Assembly (NCBI RefSeq): GCF_003937945.1
Contig: NZ_RSEC01000058.1
Coordinates: 744,001 to 808,000, forward strand
DNA: 64,000 nucleotides
Direction: 5' to 3'
Source of the DNA: Amycolatopsis eburnea
GTDB taxonomy: Bacteria; Actinomycetota; Actinomycetes; Mycobacteriales; Pseudonocardiaceae
The notes under the pieces were generated by a model that did not search any database, was not told the origin of the DNA, and worked only from the letters and a program-made list of their open reading frames with translations. Made by a program: the position numbers and the translations under genes. This document shows, piece after piece, positions 40,354 to 49,130 of this stretch. Numbering within the stretch: the stretch's first letter is position 1; each line of letters starts with the position of its first letter.

Positions 40354-41375
40354 AGACCGCCACGACCGTCGAGTTCTCGAAGGACACGCGTACGACCCTG
40401 GACTTCGTGCTGGAGGCGGAAAAGCTCGGCCTCGACGTCTGCTGGGTCGCCGAAGCCTGGGGCGCCGACGCGCCGTCCGCGCTCGGCTACCTCGCCGCGC
40501 GCACCGACCGGATCCGGCTCGGCTCCGGCATCATCCAGCTCGGCACGCGCACGCCGGTCGCGATCGCGCAGGCCGCGTTGACGCTGGCCGACCTGTCCGG
40601 CGGCCGGTTCGCGCTGGGGCTCGGCCCGTCCGGGCCGCAGGTCATCGAGGGCTTGCACGGCGTCCCGTTCGCGAAGCCGTTGACGCGCATGCGCGAGACC
40701 GTCGAGATCATCCGCCAGGCGTTCGCGGGGGAGAAGATCTCCTTCTCCGGCAAGGCGTTCGAGATCCCGCTGCCCGGCGAGGCGCGCCCGATGCGGCTGT
40801 CCACCGCGCCGAACCCGGACATCCCGATCTACCTCGCGACGCTGTCGCCGAAGCTCCTGGAACTCACCGGCGAGGTCGCGGACGGCTGGCTCGGCACCAG
40901 CTTCGTCCCGGAGGGCGCTTCCGCGTACTTCGAGCCCCTCGACGCCGGGCTCGCGAAGGCGGGCCGCAAGCGTGCGGACATCGACGTCTGCCAGGGCGCC
41001 GAAGTCGCCTTCGCGGACAACGAAGACGAGCTGCGCACCCTGGTCGGCAGCCGCAAGAAGGAACTCGCGTTCAGCCTCGGCGGGATGGGCTCGGCCACCA
41101 CGAACTTCTACAACAACGCCTACAGCCGCCAGGGCTGGGCGGACGTCGCCGCCGAGGTCCGCGAGCGCTGGCAGGCCGGGGACCGGGACGGCGCCGCCGC
41201 GCTCGTCACGGACGAGATGGTGCTGGGCACGACGTTGATCGGCACCGAAGAGATGGTCCGCGAACGCCTGCGCGTCTGGCGCGACGCCGGGATCGACACC
41301 GTCCGGCTGTACCCGGCCGGCGAAACGCTGGAAGCGCGTCTCACGACGCTCGGCCGCGCATTGGAGCTGATATGA
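40350..41375 (+). CDS. LLM class F420/flavin-dependent oxidoreductase
   Basis: 341 residues, a luciferase-like (beta/alpha)8 barrel. Family motifs: LDVCWVAEAWGADAPSALG, RIRLGSGIIQLGTRTP and ALTLADLSGGRFALGLGPSG. In actinobacteria most relatives use coenzyme F420; FMN cannot be excluded. GTG 40350 overlaps the SRPBCC stop (GTGA), and its own stop overlaps the next ATG (ATGA). Confidence 0.92.
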   Translation: MKTATTVEFSKDTRTTLDFVLEAEKLGLDVCWVAEAWGADAPSALGYLAARTDRIRLGSGIIQLGTRTPVAIAQAALTLADLSGGRFALGLGPSGPQVIEGLHGVPFAKPLTRMRETVEIIRQAFAGEKISFSGKAFEIPLPGEARPMRLSTAPNPDIPIYLATLSPKLLELTGEVADGWLGTSFVPEGASAYFEPLDAGLAKAGRKRADIDVCQGAEVAFADNEDELRTLVGSRKKELAFSLGGMGSATTNFYNNAYSRQGWADVAAEVRERWQAGDRDGAAALVTDEMVLGTTLIGTEEMVRERLRVWRDAGIDTVRLYPAGETLEARLTTLGRALELI

Positions 41376-43681
41376 GCTGGCAGCGCACCGCGTGCAGCCT
41401 CTGCTACCTCAACTGCGGCCTGGAAGTGCAGGTCGAGGGGCGGAAGATCACCCGCGTCCGCGGGGACAAGGCGCACCCGCGCTCCGGCGGGTACCTGTGC
41501 CAGAAGGCGCAGCGCCTGACCTGGTACGGCGACCACGAAGACCGCCTGACGACGCCGCTGCGCCGCCGTCCGGACGGCACGCACGAGCCGATCGGCTGGG
41601 ACACCGCGCTCGCCGAGATCGCCGCCAAGCTGCACGCGATCCGCGACGCCGACACCGAGGCCGGGCGGCCCGGTTCGTTCGCCTACGTCGGAGGGGGCGG
41701 CCAGGGCAACCACTCCGGCGGCGCGTACGGCGCGTCGCTGCTGAAGTGGATGAACTCGACGCGCCACTTCAACGCGCTTTCGCAGGAGAAGACCGGCGAC
41801 TTCTGGGTCAACGGGCAGCTGTTCGGGTCGGCGCTCGTGCACACCGCCGAGGACGTCGAGCACTGCGACCTGCTGGTCGTGCTCGGCTGCAACCCCTGGC
41901 AGGCACACGGTTTCAGCAACGCGCGGCACGCGTTGAACACGCTCAAGAACGACCCGGCGCGCCGGATGATCGTGATCGACCCGCGGCGCACCGAGACCGC
42001 CGAACTGGCCGACCTGCACCTGCCGCTGCGGCCGGGTACCGACGCCTACCTGCTGGGCGCGATCCTGGCGTTGCTGCTCGAACGCGGTGGCGCGGACGAG
42101 GAATTCCTCGCCCGGCGCACCGAAGGGTTCGACGAGGTCGCCGCCGTGCTCGCGAAAGTGCCGGTGGACGAGTGGATCGCGCACGCGGAAGTGTCCCGGG
42201 TGGACGTCGAGCGGGCGGTCGAGCTGATCCTGGCGGCGGAAGCGATGACCGTGCGCGTCGAGCTGGGCATCCAGCAGGGGCGGCACTCGACGCTCAACAG
42301 CTACCTCGAGAAGCTGCTTTACCTGCTCACCGGGCACTTCGGGCGGCGCGGGACGAACAACCTGCACTCCTGGCTGCTGCCGCTGTGGGGCTCGGCGAGC
42401 GGGCAGCGGTCGGAGATCACCGGGTTCGAGTACATCGGCGGCCTGCTGCCGGCGAACACGCTGGCCGAGGAGATCCTCGCCGACCACCCGAACCGCGTCC
42501 GCGCGCTCTGGGTCGAGTCGTCGAACCCCGCCAACACCTTCGCGGGCACGCGCGACGTCGAACGCGCGATCCGCGCCGCCGAGCTGTCCGTGGTGGTCGA
42601 CGTCGCCTACACCGAAACGGCCGCGCTGGCGGACTACGTGCTGCCGGCGGCTTCGCAGCACGAGAAGTGGGAGTTCACGCTCTTCACGTTCGAATGGCCG
42701 ACGAACTACTTCCAGCTGCGGCGCCCGTTGCTCGACCCGCTGCCGGGCACGCTCGTCGAAGCGGAGATCTACACGCGGCTGTTCGACGCGCTCGGCGTGC
42801 TGCCGCCGTCGGACGTGCTCGCTTCGCTGGCCGAGGGACCGCGGTCGGAGCTGCAGGCGGGGATCGGCGCGCTGGTCCAGGCGATGCCCGAGCGGGCGGC
42901 GATCCTGCCGGTGCTGCTCTACCGGACGCTGGGGGCGTCGCTGCCCGACGGCGCCGCGTCGATCGCGCCGCTGTGGGCGGGGTGCCACCGCGCGGCGAAG
43001 ACGATGACCGTGCCGGTGCAGCGCGCGCTGGGGAGTTCCGCGGTGGGCGTGGACCTCGGCGAGGAGCTGTTCGAGCGGGTGCTGGCCGGCCCGACGCCGT
43101 TCTCGGCGCACGAGCAGGACGAAGTGTGGAGCCTGATGCGCCGCTCGAAGGTCCGGTTGGCCGTGCCCGAACTGCTGGACTGGCTGACCGCGCTCGACCC
43201 GGCGGCCGAACAGGCCGATCCGGCGTTTCCGTTTTCGCTGCTCAACGGGCAGCGCCGGGCGCACAACGCGAACCAGATCCTGCGCGACCCGCGCTGGCGC
43301 CGCACCGACCCCGACGGCGCGTTGCGGGCGCGGCCGGAGGAGCTGGCGTCGATCGGTGCTGAGCCGGGGGACTGGGTGGCGGTCGTGACGTCGGCGGGGC
43401 GCGTCGTCGTGCGCGCCGAAGCCGACCCGGGGTTGCGGCCGGGCCAGCTGGCGCTGCCGCACGGGTACGGCATGGCGCACCCGGCTGCCGACGGCGGCCG
43501 GGTGGTGAGCGGGCCGCGGATCAACCTGCTCACCGACGCGCTGGACCGGGACCCGATCGCCGGGACGCCGCACCACAAGGACGTCCCGGCGCGGCTGGAG
43601 GCCGTGACGGAGGAGGAACGGGCGCTGGCGGAGGCGAACAGCGTGCGGGTGCGTGCGACCGTCGCGAGTGGACGGTCCTGA
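41372..43681 (+). CDS. Molybdopterin-dependent oxidoreductase with 4Fe-4S site
   Basis: 769 residues. The N-terminal iron-sulphur motif is C8-x2-C11-x3-C15-x27-C43, followed by domains I-IV of the DMSO reductase family (NNLHSWLLPLWG, VESSNPANTFAGTRDVERAI, VVDVAYTETAALADYVLPAA) and the C-terminal beta-barrel (EPGDWVAVVTSAGRVVVRAE). No twin-arginine signal, so it should be cytoplasmic. The length and lack of an extra domain suggest a single-subunit enzyme. It overlaps the LLM gene, implying that the two oxidoreductases and the SRPBCC protein serve one pathway. The substrate is unknown. Confidence 0.93.
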   Translation: MSWQRTACSLCYLNCGLEVQVEGRKITRVRGDKAHPRSGGYLCQKAQRLTWYGDHEDRLTTPLRRRPDGTHEPIGWDTALAEIAAKLHAIRDADTEAGRPGSFAYVGGGGQGNHSGGAYGASLLKWMNSTRHFNALSQEKTGDFWVNGQLFGSALVHTAEDVEHCDLLVVLGCNPWQAHGFSNARHALNTLKNDPARRMIVIDPRRTETAELADLHLPLRPGTDAYLLGAILALLLERGGADEEFLARRTEGFDEVAAVLAKVPVDEWIAHAEVSRVDVERAVELILAAEAMTVRVELGIQQGRHSTLNSYLEKLLYLLTGHFGRRGTNNLHSWLLPLWGSASGQRSEITGFEYIGGLLPANTLAEEILADHPNRVRALWVESSNPANTFAGTRDVERAIRAAELSVVVDVAYTETAALADYVLPAASQHEKWEFTLFTFEWPTNYFQLRRPLLDPLPGTLVEAEIYTRLFDALGVLPPSDVLASLAEGPRSELQAGIGALVQAMPERAAILPVLLYRTLGASLPDGAASIAPLWAGCHRAAKTMTVPVQRALGSSAVGVDLGEELFERVLAGPTPFSAHEQDEVWSLMRRSKVRLAVPELLDWLTALDPAAEQADPAFPFSLLNGQRRAHNANQILRDPRWRRTDPDGALRARPEELASIGAEPGDWVAVVTSAGRVVVRAEADPGLRPGQLALPHGYGMAHPAADGGRVVSGPRINLLTDALDRDPIAGTPHHKDVPARLEAVTEEERALAEANSVRVRATVASGRS

Positions 43682-43696
43682 TCGTTCGCCGGTGGC

Positions 43697-43898
43697 TCAG
43701 CCCTCTGGCAGGTTTTCGAGGTTGTCCTTCTGCGTGCTGCGCCGTGCAGGTGGAGTCCGGGCAGTACGTCATCGCGCGGATGGTCGCTCTGTAGCCGTCG
43801 CAGCCGGTTTCCCAGGTGTGACCGGCCCGGATGCTGAGGACCACCGCCTGCCTGGTGTAGTGGGTCCCCGCACTCGTGATCACGGTGTAGTCGGCCAT
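43697..43898 (-). pseudogene. Small gene, probably frameshifted
   Basis: From ATG 43898 the frame reads MADYTVITSAGTHYTRQ and then GCDGYRATIRAMTYCPDS, protein-like sequence of about 55 residues with three Cys. After CTAQ the frame becomes Arg/Pro-rich and runs on antisense into the molybdopterin gene to 43530. In the neighbouring frame the same stretch reads STQKDNLENLPEG and stops at 43697, just outside the molybdopterin gene. The second ending looks more natural, so one frameshift (natural or a sequence error) is likely and the true product would be ~66 residues. The family is not recognised. Confidence 0.45.
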
Positions 43899-44030
43899 GT
43901 TCAGCTACTCGGTGGGCGTTGCGAGGCGGTTATCGGGGCCTGCGGACGGTCCGGGGCGCGGGGTAGGCTCCCGATCATGGCTGCCGCGACGGACGCAGCC
44001 GAGACCGGAGGCGAGCCGAGGGAGCCGTAC

Positions 44031-44576
44031 GTGCGCAAGATCGTCGCGAACCTGTTCACCTCGCTCGACGGCGTGGTCGAAGCGCCGGACAAGTGGTCGC
44101 TCCGGTACTGGAACGACGAAATCGGCCGGGCCGTCGGGGCCGGGATGGCCGCGGCCGACGCGATGCTGCTCGGGCGCGTCACCTACGAAGGGTTCGCCGA
44201 GGCGTGGCCCGGGCGGACCGTCGAGGACGACGAAGGCGCCGAGTTCATGAACAGCGTGCGCAAGTACGTGCTGTCGTCGACGCTGACCGAGGTCACCTGG
44301 AACAACTCGACGCTGCTGACCGGCGACCCGGCCGAGGCGATCCGGGCGCTGAAGGCCGAGCCGGGTGGGTCGATCATGACCAGTGGCAGCACCACGGCCG
44401 TGCGGTGGCTGCTCACGGAAGGCCTGATCGACGAGCTGAACCTGCTGCTGTACCCGATCGTCGTGGGGCGGGGGAAGCGGTTGTTCCCGGCGGAGGGGCC
44501 GTCGTTCCCGCTGGTGCTGGCGAAATCCGCCACGTTCTCCAACGGCGTCGTCCAGCTGACCTACGTGCCCGCGTGA
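44031..44576 (+). CDS. RibD_C/dihydrofolate reductase-like protein
   Basis: 181 residues of the DHFR-like RibD_C family, NADPH-binding reductases mostly of unknown substrate. Motifs: IVANLFTSLDGVVEAPDKW, ADAMLLGRVTYEGFAEAWP, GGSIMTSGSTTAVRWLL and LLLYPIVVGRGKRLF. GTG 44031 has AGGGAG 6 nt upstream; ATG 43977, with a TAGGCT box just before it, is an alternative leaderless start adding 18 residues. The stop overlaps the epoxide hydrolase GTG. Confidence 0.9.
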   Translation: MRKIVANLFTSLDGVVEAPDKWSLRYWNDEIGRAVGAGMAAADAMLLGRVTYEGFAEAWPGRTVEDDEGAEFMNSVRKYVLSSTLTEVTWNNSTLLTGDPAEAIRALKAEPGGSIMTSGSTTAVRWLLTEGLIDELNLLLYPIVVGRGKRLFPAEGPSFPLVLAKSATFSNGVVQLTYVPA

Positions 44577-45676
44577 TCTCGCCGTTCCGGATCGACGTTC
44601 CCGAGGCCGAGCTGGCGGACCTGCGCTCGCGCCTGCGCCGGACGCGCTGGCCCGAGGCGGGGCCCGGTGACTGGAGCCAGGGCACGCCGCTGGACTACCT
44701 GCGCCCGTTGTGCGAGTACTGGGCGGAGGCGTACGACTGGCGGCGGGTGGAGGCGCGGTTCAACCGGTTTCCGCAGTACCGCACGGAAATCGACGGCTTG
44801 GGCCTCCACTTCCTGCACGTGCGCTCGGCCCGGGAAGACGCGCTGCCGCTGCTGCTGACGCACGGCTGGCCGGGGTCGTTCCTCGAGTTCGGCAAGGTGA
44901 TCGAGCCGCTCGCGGCGGAGTTTCACCTGGTGATCCCGTCGCTGCCGGGCTACGGCTTCAGCGACAAGCCGTCCTCGCCGGGCTGGGGCATCGAACGGAT
45001 CGCCGCCGCGTGGGCGGAACTGATGGCCCGGCTCGGCTACGCGCGGTACGGCGCCCAGGGCGGCGACTGGGGGACGTCGATCACGACGTCGCTGGCCCAG
45101 CAGGACGCCGCGCACCTGGCGGGCATCCACCTGAACCCGCCGATCGCCGCCCCCGACCCGGCCACGTTCGACGACCTGACGCCGGCCGAGCGCGCGGCGC
45201 TCGACGCGCTCGAGCACGCGCAGCGCTGGGAAGACGGGTACTCGGTGCTGCAGTCGACCCGCCCGCAGACGATCGGCTACAGCCTGCTCGATTCGCCGGC
45301 GGGGCTGTGCGGGTGGCTGGTGGAGAAGTTCCACGCCTGGTCCGACGGCTTCCCGTTCACGCGCGACGAGCTGCTCGACGACGTGACGCTGTACTGGCTC
45401 ACCGGAACGGCGGCGTCGTCGGCGCGGTTGTACTGGGAGAGCATCCGGCAGGTGCAGCGCTGGTTCTCGGAGGCGACGGACGACACGGTCGACGTGCCGA
45501 CGGGGTGTTCGATCTTCCCGAAGGAGATGCCGCGGCCCTCACGGCGATGGGCGGCGAAGCGGTACACCGACATCCGGCAGTGGCACGAGCTGGAGCGGGG
45601 CGGGCACTTCGCGGCTTACGAGCAGCCGGAGCTGTTCGTGGACGAGGTGCGGACGTTCTTCCGGCTGGTCCGTTAG
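44573..45676 (+). CDS. Epoxide hydrolase (EHN + alpha/beta hydrolase)
   Basis: 367 residues. An N-terminal epoxide hydrolase domain (FRIDVPEAELADLRSRLRRT) precedes the alpha/beta core. The oxyanion site is HGWPGSFLEF, the nucleophile is the Asp in QGGDWGTSI, and the His lies in RGGHFAAYEQPE. Converts an epoxide to a diol; the substrate is unknown. GTG 44573 overlaps the preceding stop (GTGA), so the two genes are coupled. A large hairpin follows. Confidence 0.93.
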   Translation: MISPFRIDVPEAELADLRSRLRRTRWPEAGPGDWSQGTPLDYLRPLCEYWAEAYDWRRVEARFNRFPQYRTEIDGLGLHFLHVRSAREDALPLLLTHGWPGSFLEFGKVIEPLAAEFHLVIPSLPGYGFSDKPSSPGWGIERIAAAWAELMARLGYARYGAQGGDWGTSITTSLAQQDAAHLAGIHLNPPIAAPDPATFDDLTPAERAALDALEHAQRWEDGYSVLQSTRPQTIGYSLLDSPAGLCGWLVEKFHAWSDGFPFTRDELLDDVTLYWLTGTAASSARLYWESIRQVQRWFSEATDDTVDVPTGCSIFPKEMPRPSRRWAAKRYTDIRQWHELERGGHFAAYEQPELFVDEVRTFFRLVR

Positions 45677-45705
45677 CGTCGCGAGTTGATCGACGCTCGG
45701 GGCAA

Positions 45706-45790
45706 GCGCCCCAATGTGGCGTTCGGTGCGTCAGACGCACCGAACGCCACATTGGGTGCGTCTGACGCAACCAAGGCCACATTGGGGCGC
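45706..45790. terminator. Large three-arm hairpin terminator
   Basis: Arm A (45710-45732) pairs perfectly over 23 bp with arm B (45734-45756). The outer part of arm A (GCGCCCCAATGTGGC, 45706-45720) also pairs over 15 bp with arm C (45776-45790). TGCGTCAGACGCA and TGCGTCTGACGCA are small hairpins in between. Two mutually exclusive folds are possible. It lies between convergent genes. Confidence 0.75.
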
Positions 45791-45825
45791 ACTGTCGGGC
45801 CCCGAGCCGGTGTCGAAGGTGAACC

Positions 45826-47349
45826 TCAGTTCACCTGGCGGGACTGGCCCTGCCAAAACGGCTCCCGCAGCTTGAACTTCTGGATCTTCCCGGTCGCCGT
45901 CCGGGGCAGCTCGTCCAGGAACTCCACCCGCTTCGGGCACTTGTACCCCGCCAGGTACTCCCGGCAGTGCTTGATCAGCTCCTCCGCCGAAACCTCCGCC
46001 GAAGTGACGACCAGCGCCGTCACCAGCTCGCCCCACTTCTCGTCCGGGATGCCGATCACCGCGGCCTCGCGGACCGCCGGGTGGGAGTTGAGCGCGTCCT
46101 CCACCTCGATCGACGAGACGTTCTCGCCGCCGGAGATGATCACGTCCTTCTTGCGGTCCGCGATCGTCAGGTAACCATCCTCGAACGTGCCGCCGTCGCC
46201 CGTGTGGAACCAGTTGCCCTCCTGCACGCGGGCGGTCTCCGACGGGTTCTCCCAGTAGCCGTCCAGGTTGTGGTTCGACCGCGCGAGGACCTCGCCGTCG
46301 GTGTCGACGTCGATGCGGACGCCCAGTGCCGGCGTGCCCGCGCGGCCGAGCAGGCGGGCCTGCTCGTGCGGGTCGAGGCCGTCCCACTCGCTGCGCATCC
46401 GGTTGACCGTCAGCAGCGGCGCCGTCTCGGTCAGGCCGTAGATCTGGATGAACTCCCAGCCCAGCTCGGCGCGCACCCGCTCGATCGTGCGGGTCGGCGG
46501 GGGTGCGCCGGCCACGACGATGCGGACGCGGTCGCGGCCCGGGATCTCGCCTTCCCAAGTCGCGGCGCCGTCGAGGGCCGCCGTGACCACCGCGGGGGCG
46601 GCGCACAGGATCGTCACGCCGTGCTCCTCGATCCGCCGGAGGATCTCGGTGCCGTCGACCTTGCGCAGCACGATGTGCCGCCCGCCGAGGCCGGTCACCG
46701 CGTACGGCATGCCCCAGCCGTTGCAGTGGAACATCGGCAGCGTGTGCAACAGGACGTCGTGGTCGCTCAACGTCGTGTGCAGGCCGAACACGACCGCGTT
46801 CAGCCAGATGTTGCGGTGGGTCAGCTGGACGCCCTTGGGCCGCGCGGTCGTGCCGGAGGTGTAGTTGATCGTCGCCGTGGCCGACTCGTCGCCGTCCCAG
46901 GGCTCGGGGGTGCCGTCGCCGCCCCAGATGGCGTCGTCGTCGCGGCCGAGGACGAACACGTGCTTCGCCGTCACCGTGTCGAGCAGGTGTTCCAGCTCCG
47001 GGTCGACGATCAGGACCTCGGCGCCGGAGTGCTCCACGATGTACTTGACCTCGGCCGGTGCCAGCCGGAAGTTCACCGGCACCAGGATCCGGCCCCAGCC
47101 GGACACGCCGAAGAACGACACGAGCAGCCGCGCGGCGTTGTGGGACACCATCGCGACGCGCCCGCCGGCCGGCACGCCCAGCGCGTCGAGGTGGGCGGCC
47201 TGCGCGCGGGCCCGGCGGGCCACCTCGCGGTAGGTGAGGGAACCCCAGCTCGGCGCCGGCTGGTCCGGCTCGTCGACCACCGCGACGCGGTCCGGGTACA
47301 CCGTTTCCGCGCGGTCGAGGAAGTCCCGGACACCCAGATCGAAGAACAT
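45826..47349 (-). CDS. Acyl-CoA synthetase (AMP-binding enzyme)
   Basis: 507 residues of the ANL adenylating family; makes an acyl-CoA through acyl-AMP. Motifs: INYTSGTTARPKGVQLTHRN, QIYGLTETAP, HTGDGG and the C-terminal DRKKDVIISGGENVSSIEVE with the catalytic Lys in PRTATGKIQKFKL. Medium- or short-chain and aromatic acid ligases share this length. ATG 47349 is used because the family N-terminus starts there, though the ribosome site (GGGGGC) is very close. It is divergent from the coiled-coil gene. Confidence 0.9.
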   Translation of the reverse strand: MFFDLGVRDFLDRAETVYPDRVAVVDEPDQPAPSWGSLTYREVARRARAQAAHLDALGVPAGGRVAMVSHNAARLLVSFFGVSGWGRILVPVNFRLAPAEVKYIVEHSGAEVLIVDPELEHLLDTVTAKHVFVLGRDDDAIWGGDGTPEPWDGDESATATINYTSGTTARPKGVQLTHRNIWLNAVVFGLHTTLSDHDVLLHTLPMFHCNGWGMPYAVTGLGGRHIVLRKVDGTEILRRIEEHGVTILCAAPAVVTAALDGAATWEGEIPGRDRVRIVVAGAPPPTRTIERVRAELGWEFIQIYGLTETAPLLTVNRMRSEWDGLDPHEQARLLGRAGTPALGVRIDVDTDGEVLARSNHNLDGYWENPSETARVQEGNWFHTGDGGTFEDGYLTIADRKKDVIISGGENVSSIEVEDALNSHPAVREAAVIGIPDEKWGELVTALVVTSAEVSAEELIKHCREYLAGYKCPKRVEFLDELPRTATGKIQKFKLREPFWQGQSRQVN

Positions 47350-47410
47350 GCCCCCGATGATGACTCCTCGCAGGTGCTCGCACCAGTCCGATGTGGTTCG
47401 CTGGAGCACG

Positions 47411-48238
47411 ATGGACCTGGACACGGTGGCCGGCGAGCTCTACGGGGGTGACCTCGCGGAGTTCGTCAGCGCGCGCAACGCGGCGGCGAAAGCGGCGAAG
47501 GCCGAGGGGAACGCCGAGCTCGCGAAGCAGATCAAGGAGCTGCGGAAGCCGACCACGGCCGCCGCGATCGTCAACCGGCTGGCCCGGGAGGACGACGGCG
47601 GGTTGCGGGAGCTGGCCGAGCTGGGCGACGAGCTGCGGGACGCGCACACCCGCCTGGCCGGGGACGACCTGCGCGCGCTGACCCGCCGCCGCGGCGAGCT
47701 CGTGCGGCGGATCATGCACGAGCTGCCGTCGATGAGCGACACCGTGTCCCGCGAGGTCGAGGCCACTTTGGAGGCCGTCGCGGCCGACCCGGGCACCGCC
47801 GCGCTCGCGGTCGCCGGGCGCCTGACGTCGGTCGCGCACCAGGACACCGACCAGTGGTTCACCCTCGCCGCCACCGTGCCGCCCGCCACCGGGAAGCGCC
47901 CGGCGAAGCTGGTCGACAAGGCCGAGCCGGCGAAGCCCAAGCGCGATCACCGCCGTGAGGAAGAGGAACGCGCCCGGGCCCGCGCGGAACGCGACCGCCT
48001 GCGCAAGGAGGCCGCCGAGCTGGCGAAGGAACGCGCGGTCGTCGAACGCGACCTCGTCCGCACCCAGCGGGCCGCCGAGCAGGCCACCGCGCGCGTCGAG
48101 GACCTGCGCAGCCGCCTCGCCGAGGCCGAGGAACGCGCCGAGCGCGCGACGGCGGAGTTCGAGCAGGCGAAGGAAAGCTACGAACAGGCCGACCACGCCG
48201 CCAACGAGGCGCAGAAAGCCGCCGACGCCGCGCGCTGA
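47411..48238 (+). CDS. Hypothetical coiled-coil protein
   Basis: 275 residues. The first ~150 are helical (VSARNAAAKAAKAEGNAELA, LRKPTTAAAIVNRLAREDDG), a pattern I have seen in uncharacterised actinobacterial proteins. From about residue 175 to the end it is a highly charged coiled coil of Arg/Glu/Ala heptads. No membrane segment. ATG 47411 has GGAG upstream. The function is not known. Codon use is normal. Confidence 0.8.
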   Translation: MDLDTVAGELYGGDLAEFVSARNAAAKAAKAEGNAELAKQIKELRKPTTAAAIVNRLAREDDGGLRELAELGDELRDAHTRLAGDDLRALTRRRGELVRRIMHELPSMSDTVSREVEATLEAVAADPGTAALAVAGRLTSVAHQDTDQWFTLAATVPPATGKRPAKLVDKAEPAKPKRDHRREEEERARARAERDRLRKEAAELAKERAVVERDLVRTQRAAEQATARVEDLRSRLAEAEERAERATAEFEQAKESYEQADHAANEAQKAADAAR

Positions 48239-48306
48239 TTCCGTGCTACTGTGCGGATGCGCCCCGGATGGGCCTATCGCACGGAGGTAGTGGCTACTCA
48301 GCCCCC

Positions 48307-48417
48307 TTGAGTTCGACACGTTCTGCCGTTCCTGGCAGGAGTGTGCCCTCCGCGCGCCCGTTCCGTGTCGGCTCACGGCCTCCGGCGACCACCTTCGTCG
48401 CCAAAGGAGCAGCTTGA
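48307..48417 (+). CDS. Possible small ORF preceding the Ddn-hemerythrin gene
   Basis: 36 residues beginning MSSTRSAVPGRSVPSARPFR, very rich in Ser, Arg and Pro. The TTG start (48307) overlaps the TGA of a shorter upstream frame (GTG 48290, MATQPP, with GGAGG right before it), and its own TGA overlaps the TTG of the next gene (TTGA). The start-stop chain suggests translational coupling. It could also be an untranslated leader. Confidence 0.35.
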   Translation: MSSTRSAVPGRSVPSARPFRVGSRPPATTFVAKGAA

Positions 48418-49130
48418 TCCACCTCACCACCACCGGCGCCCGCACCGGCCGCCCGCACCGGGTTCCCTTGGGGGACTTGGACATCGACGGCCGCCTGGTC
48501 GTCGTCGCTTCGGCGATGGGTTCGCCGAAGCACCCCGCGTGGTACCACAACATCCGCCGGAACCCGCTGGTCACCGTGGAAACGGCCGCGGAGACCTTCG
48601 AGGCGATGGCCGCGCTCCCGCCGGACCGCGACGCGCTGTTCGCCGCCGTGGCCGAGCGGGAGCCGGGCTTCGCGGCGTACCAGGCGCGCACGACCCGGAT
48701 CCTGCCCGTGGTCGAGCTGCACCGGCTCGACCACGGGCGCCGCATGGGCGATTGGCTCGTCCAGGTGCACGACTGGCTCCGCGCCGAACTGCGGGACCTG
48801 CGCGCCGGGGAAACGCGGCGGCTGAGCGCGAAGTGTTCCGGCTTCTGCGCCGCGCTCACCCGCCACCACACCGGGGAAGGCGGCGCGATCTTCCCCATGC
48901 TCGCGGCGCGCTTCCCGGCGCTCGCCCCCGCGCTGGCGAAGCTGGAGGAAGAACACGGCGTCGTCGCGCAGCTACAAGAGGAGATCCAGCGGCTGGCCGA
49001 CGGGGAAACCGATCCGGTCCGGCTGCGCGCGGAGTTCGACCGGCTGGCGTCCGCATTGGACGCTCACTTCGCCTACGAGGAACGCACGATCGTCACCGCC
49101 CTGAACGCGCTGGCCCCGGCGCCGGACTGA
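48414..49130 (+). CDS. Ddn-like (nitroreductase/deazaflavin) - hemerythrin fusion
   Basis: 238 residues. The first ~105 are a Ddn/F420-dependent nitroreductase-type split beta-barrel (LTTTGARTGRPHRVPLGDLD, HPAWYHNIRRNPLVTVE, ARTTRILPVVELH). The second half is a hemerythrin-like four-helix domain (LTRHHTGEGGAIFPMLA, HFAYEERTIVTAL) with His/Glu residues able to bind a di-iron centre. The usual ~25-residue N-terminal helix of Ddn proteins is missing. TTG 48414 has AAAGGAG 6 nt upstream. Possibly a redox sensor or nitric oxide/oxygen-linked enzyme. Confidence 0.85.
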   Translation: MIHLTTTGARTGRPHRVPLGDLDIDGRLVVVASAMGSPKHPAWYHNIRRNPLVTVETAAETFEAMAALPPDRDALFAAVAEREPGFAAYQARTTRILPVVELHRLDHGRRMGDWLVQVHDWLRAELRDLRAGETRRLSAKCSGFCAALTRHHTGEGGAIFPMLAARFPALAPALAKLEEEHGVVAQLQEEIQRLADGETDPVRLRAEFDRLASALDAHFAYEERTIVTALNALAPAPD

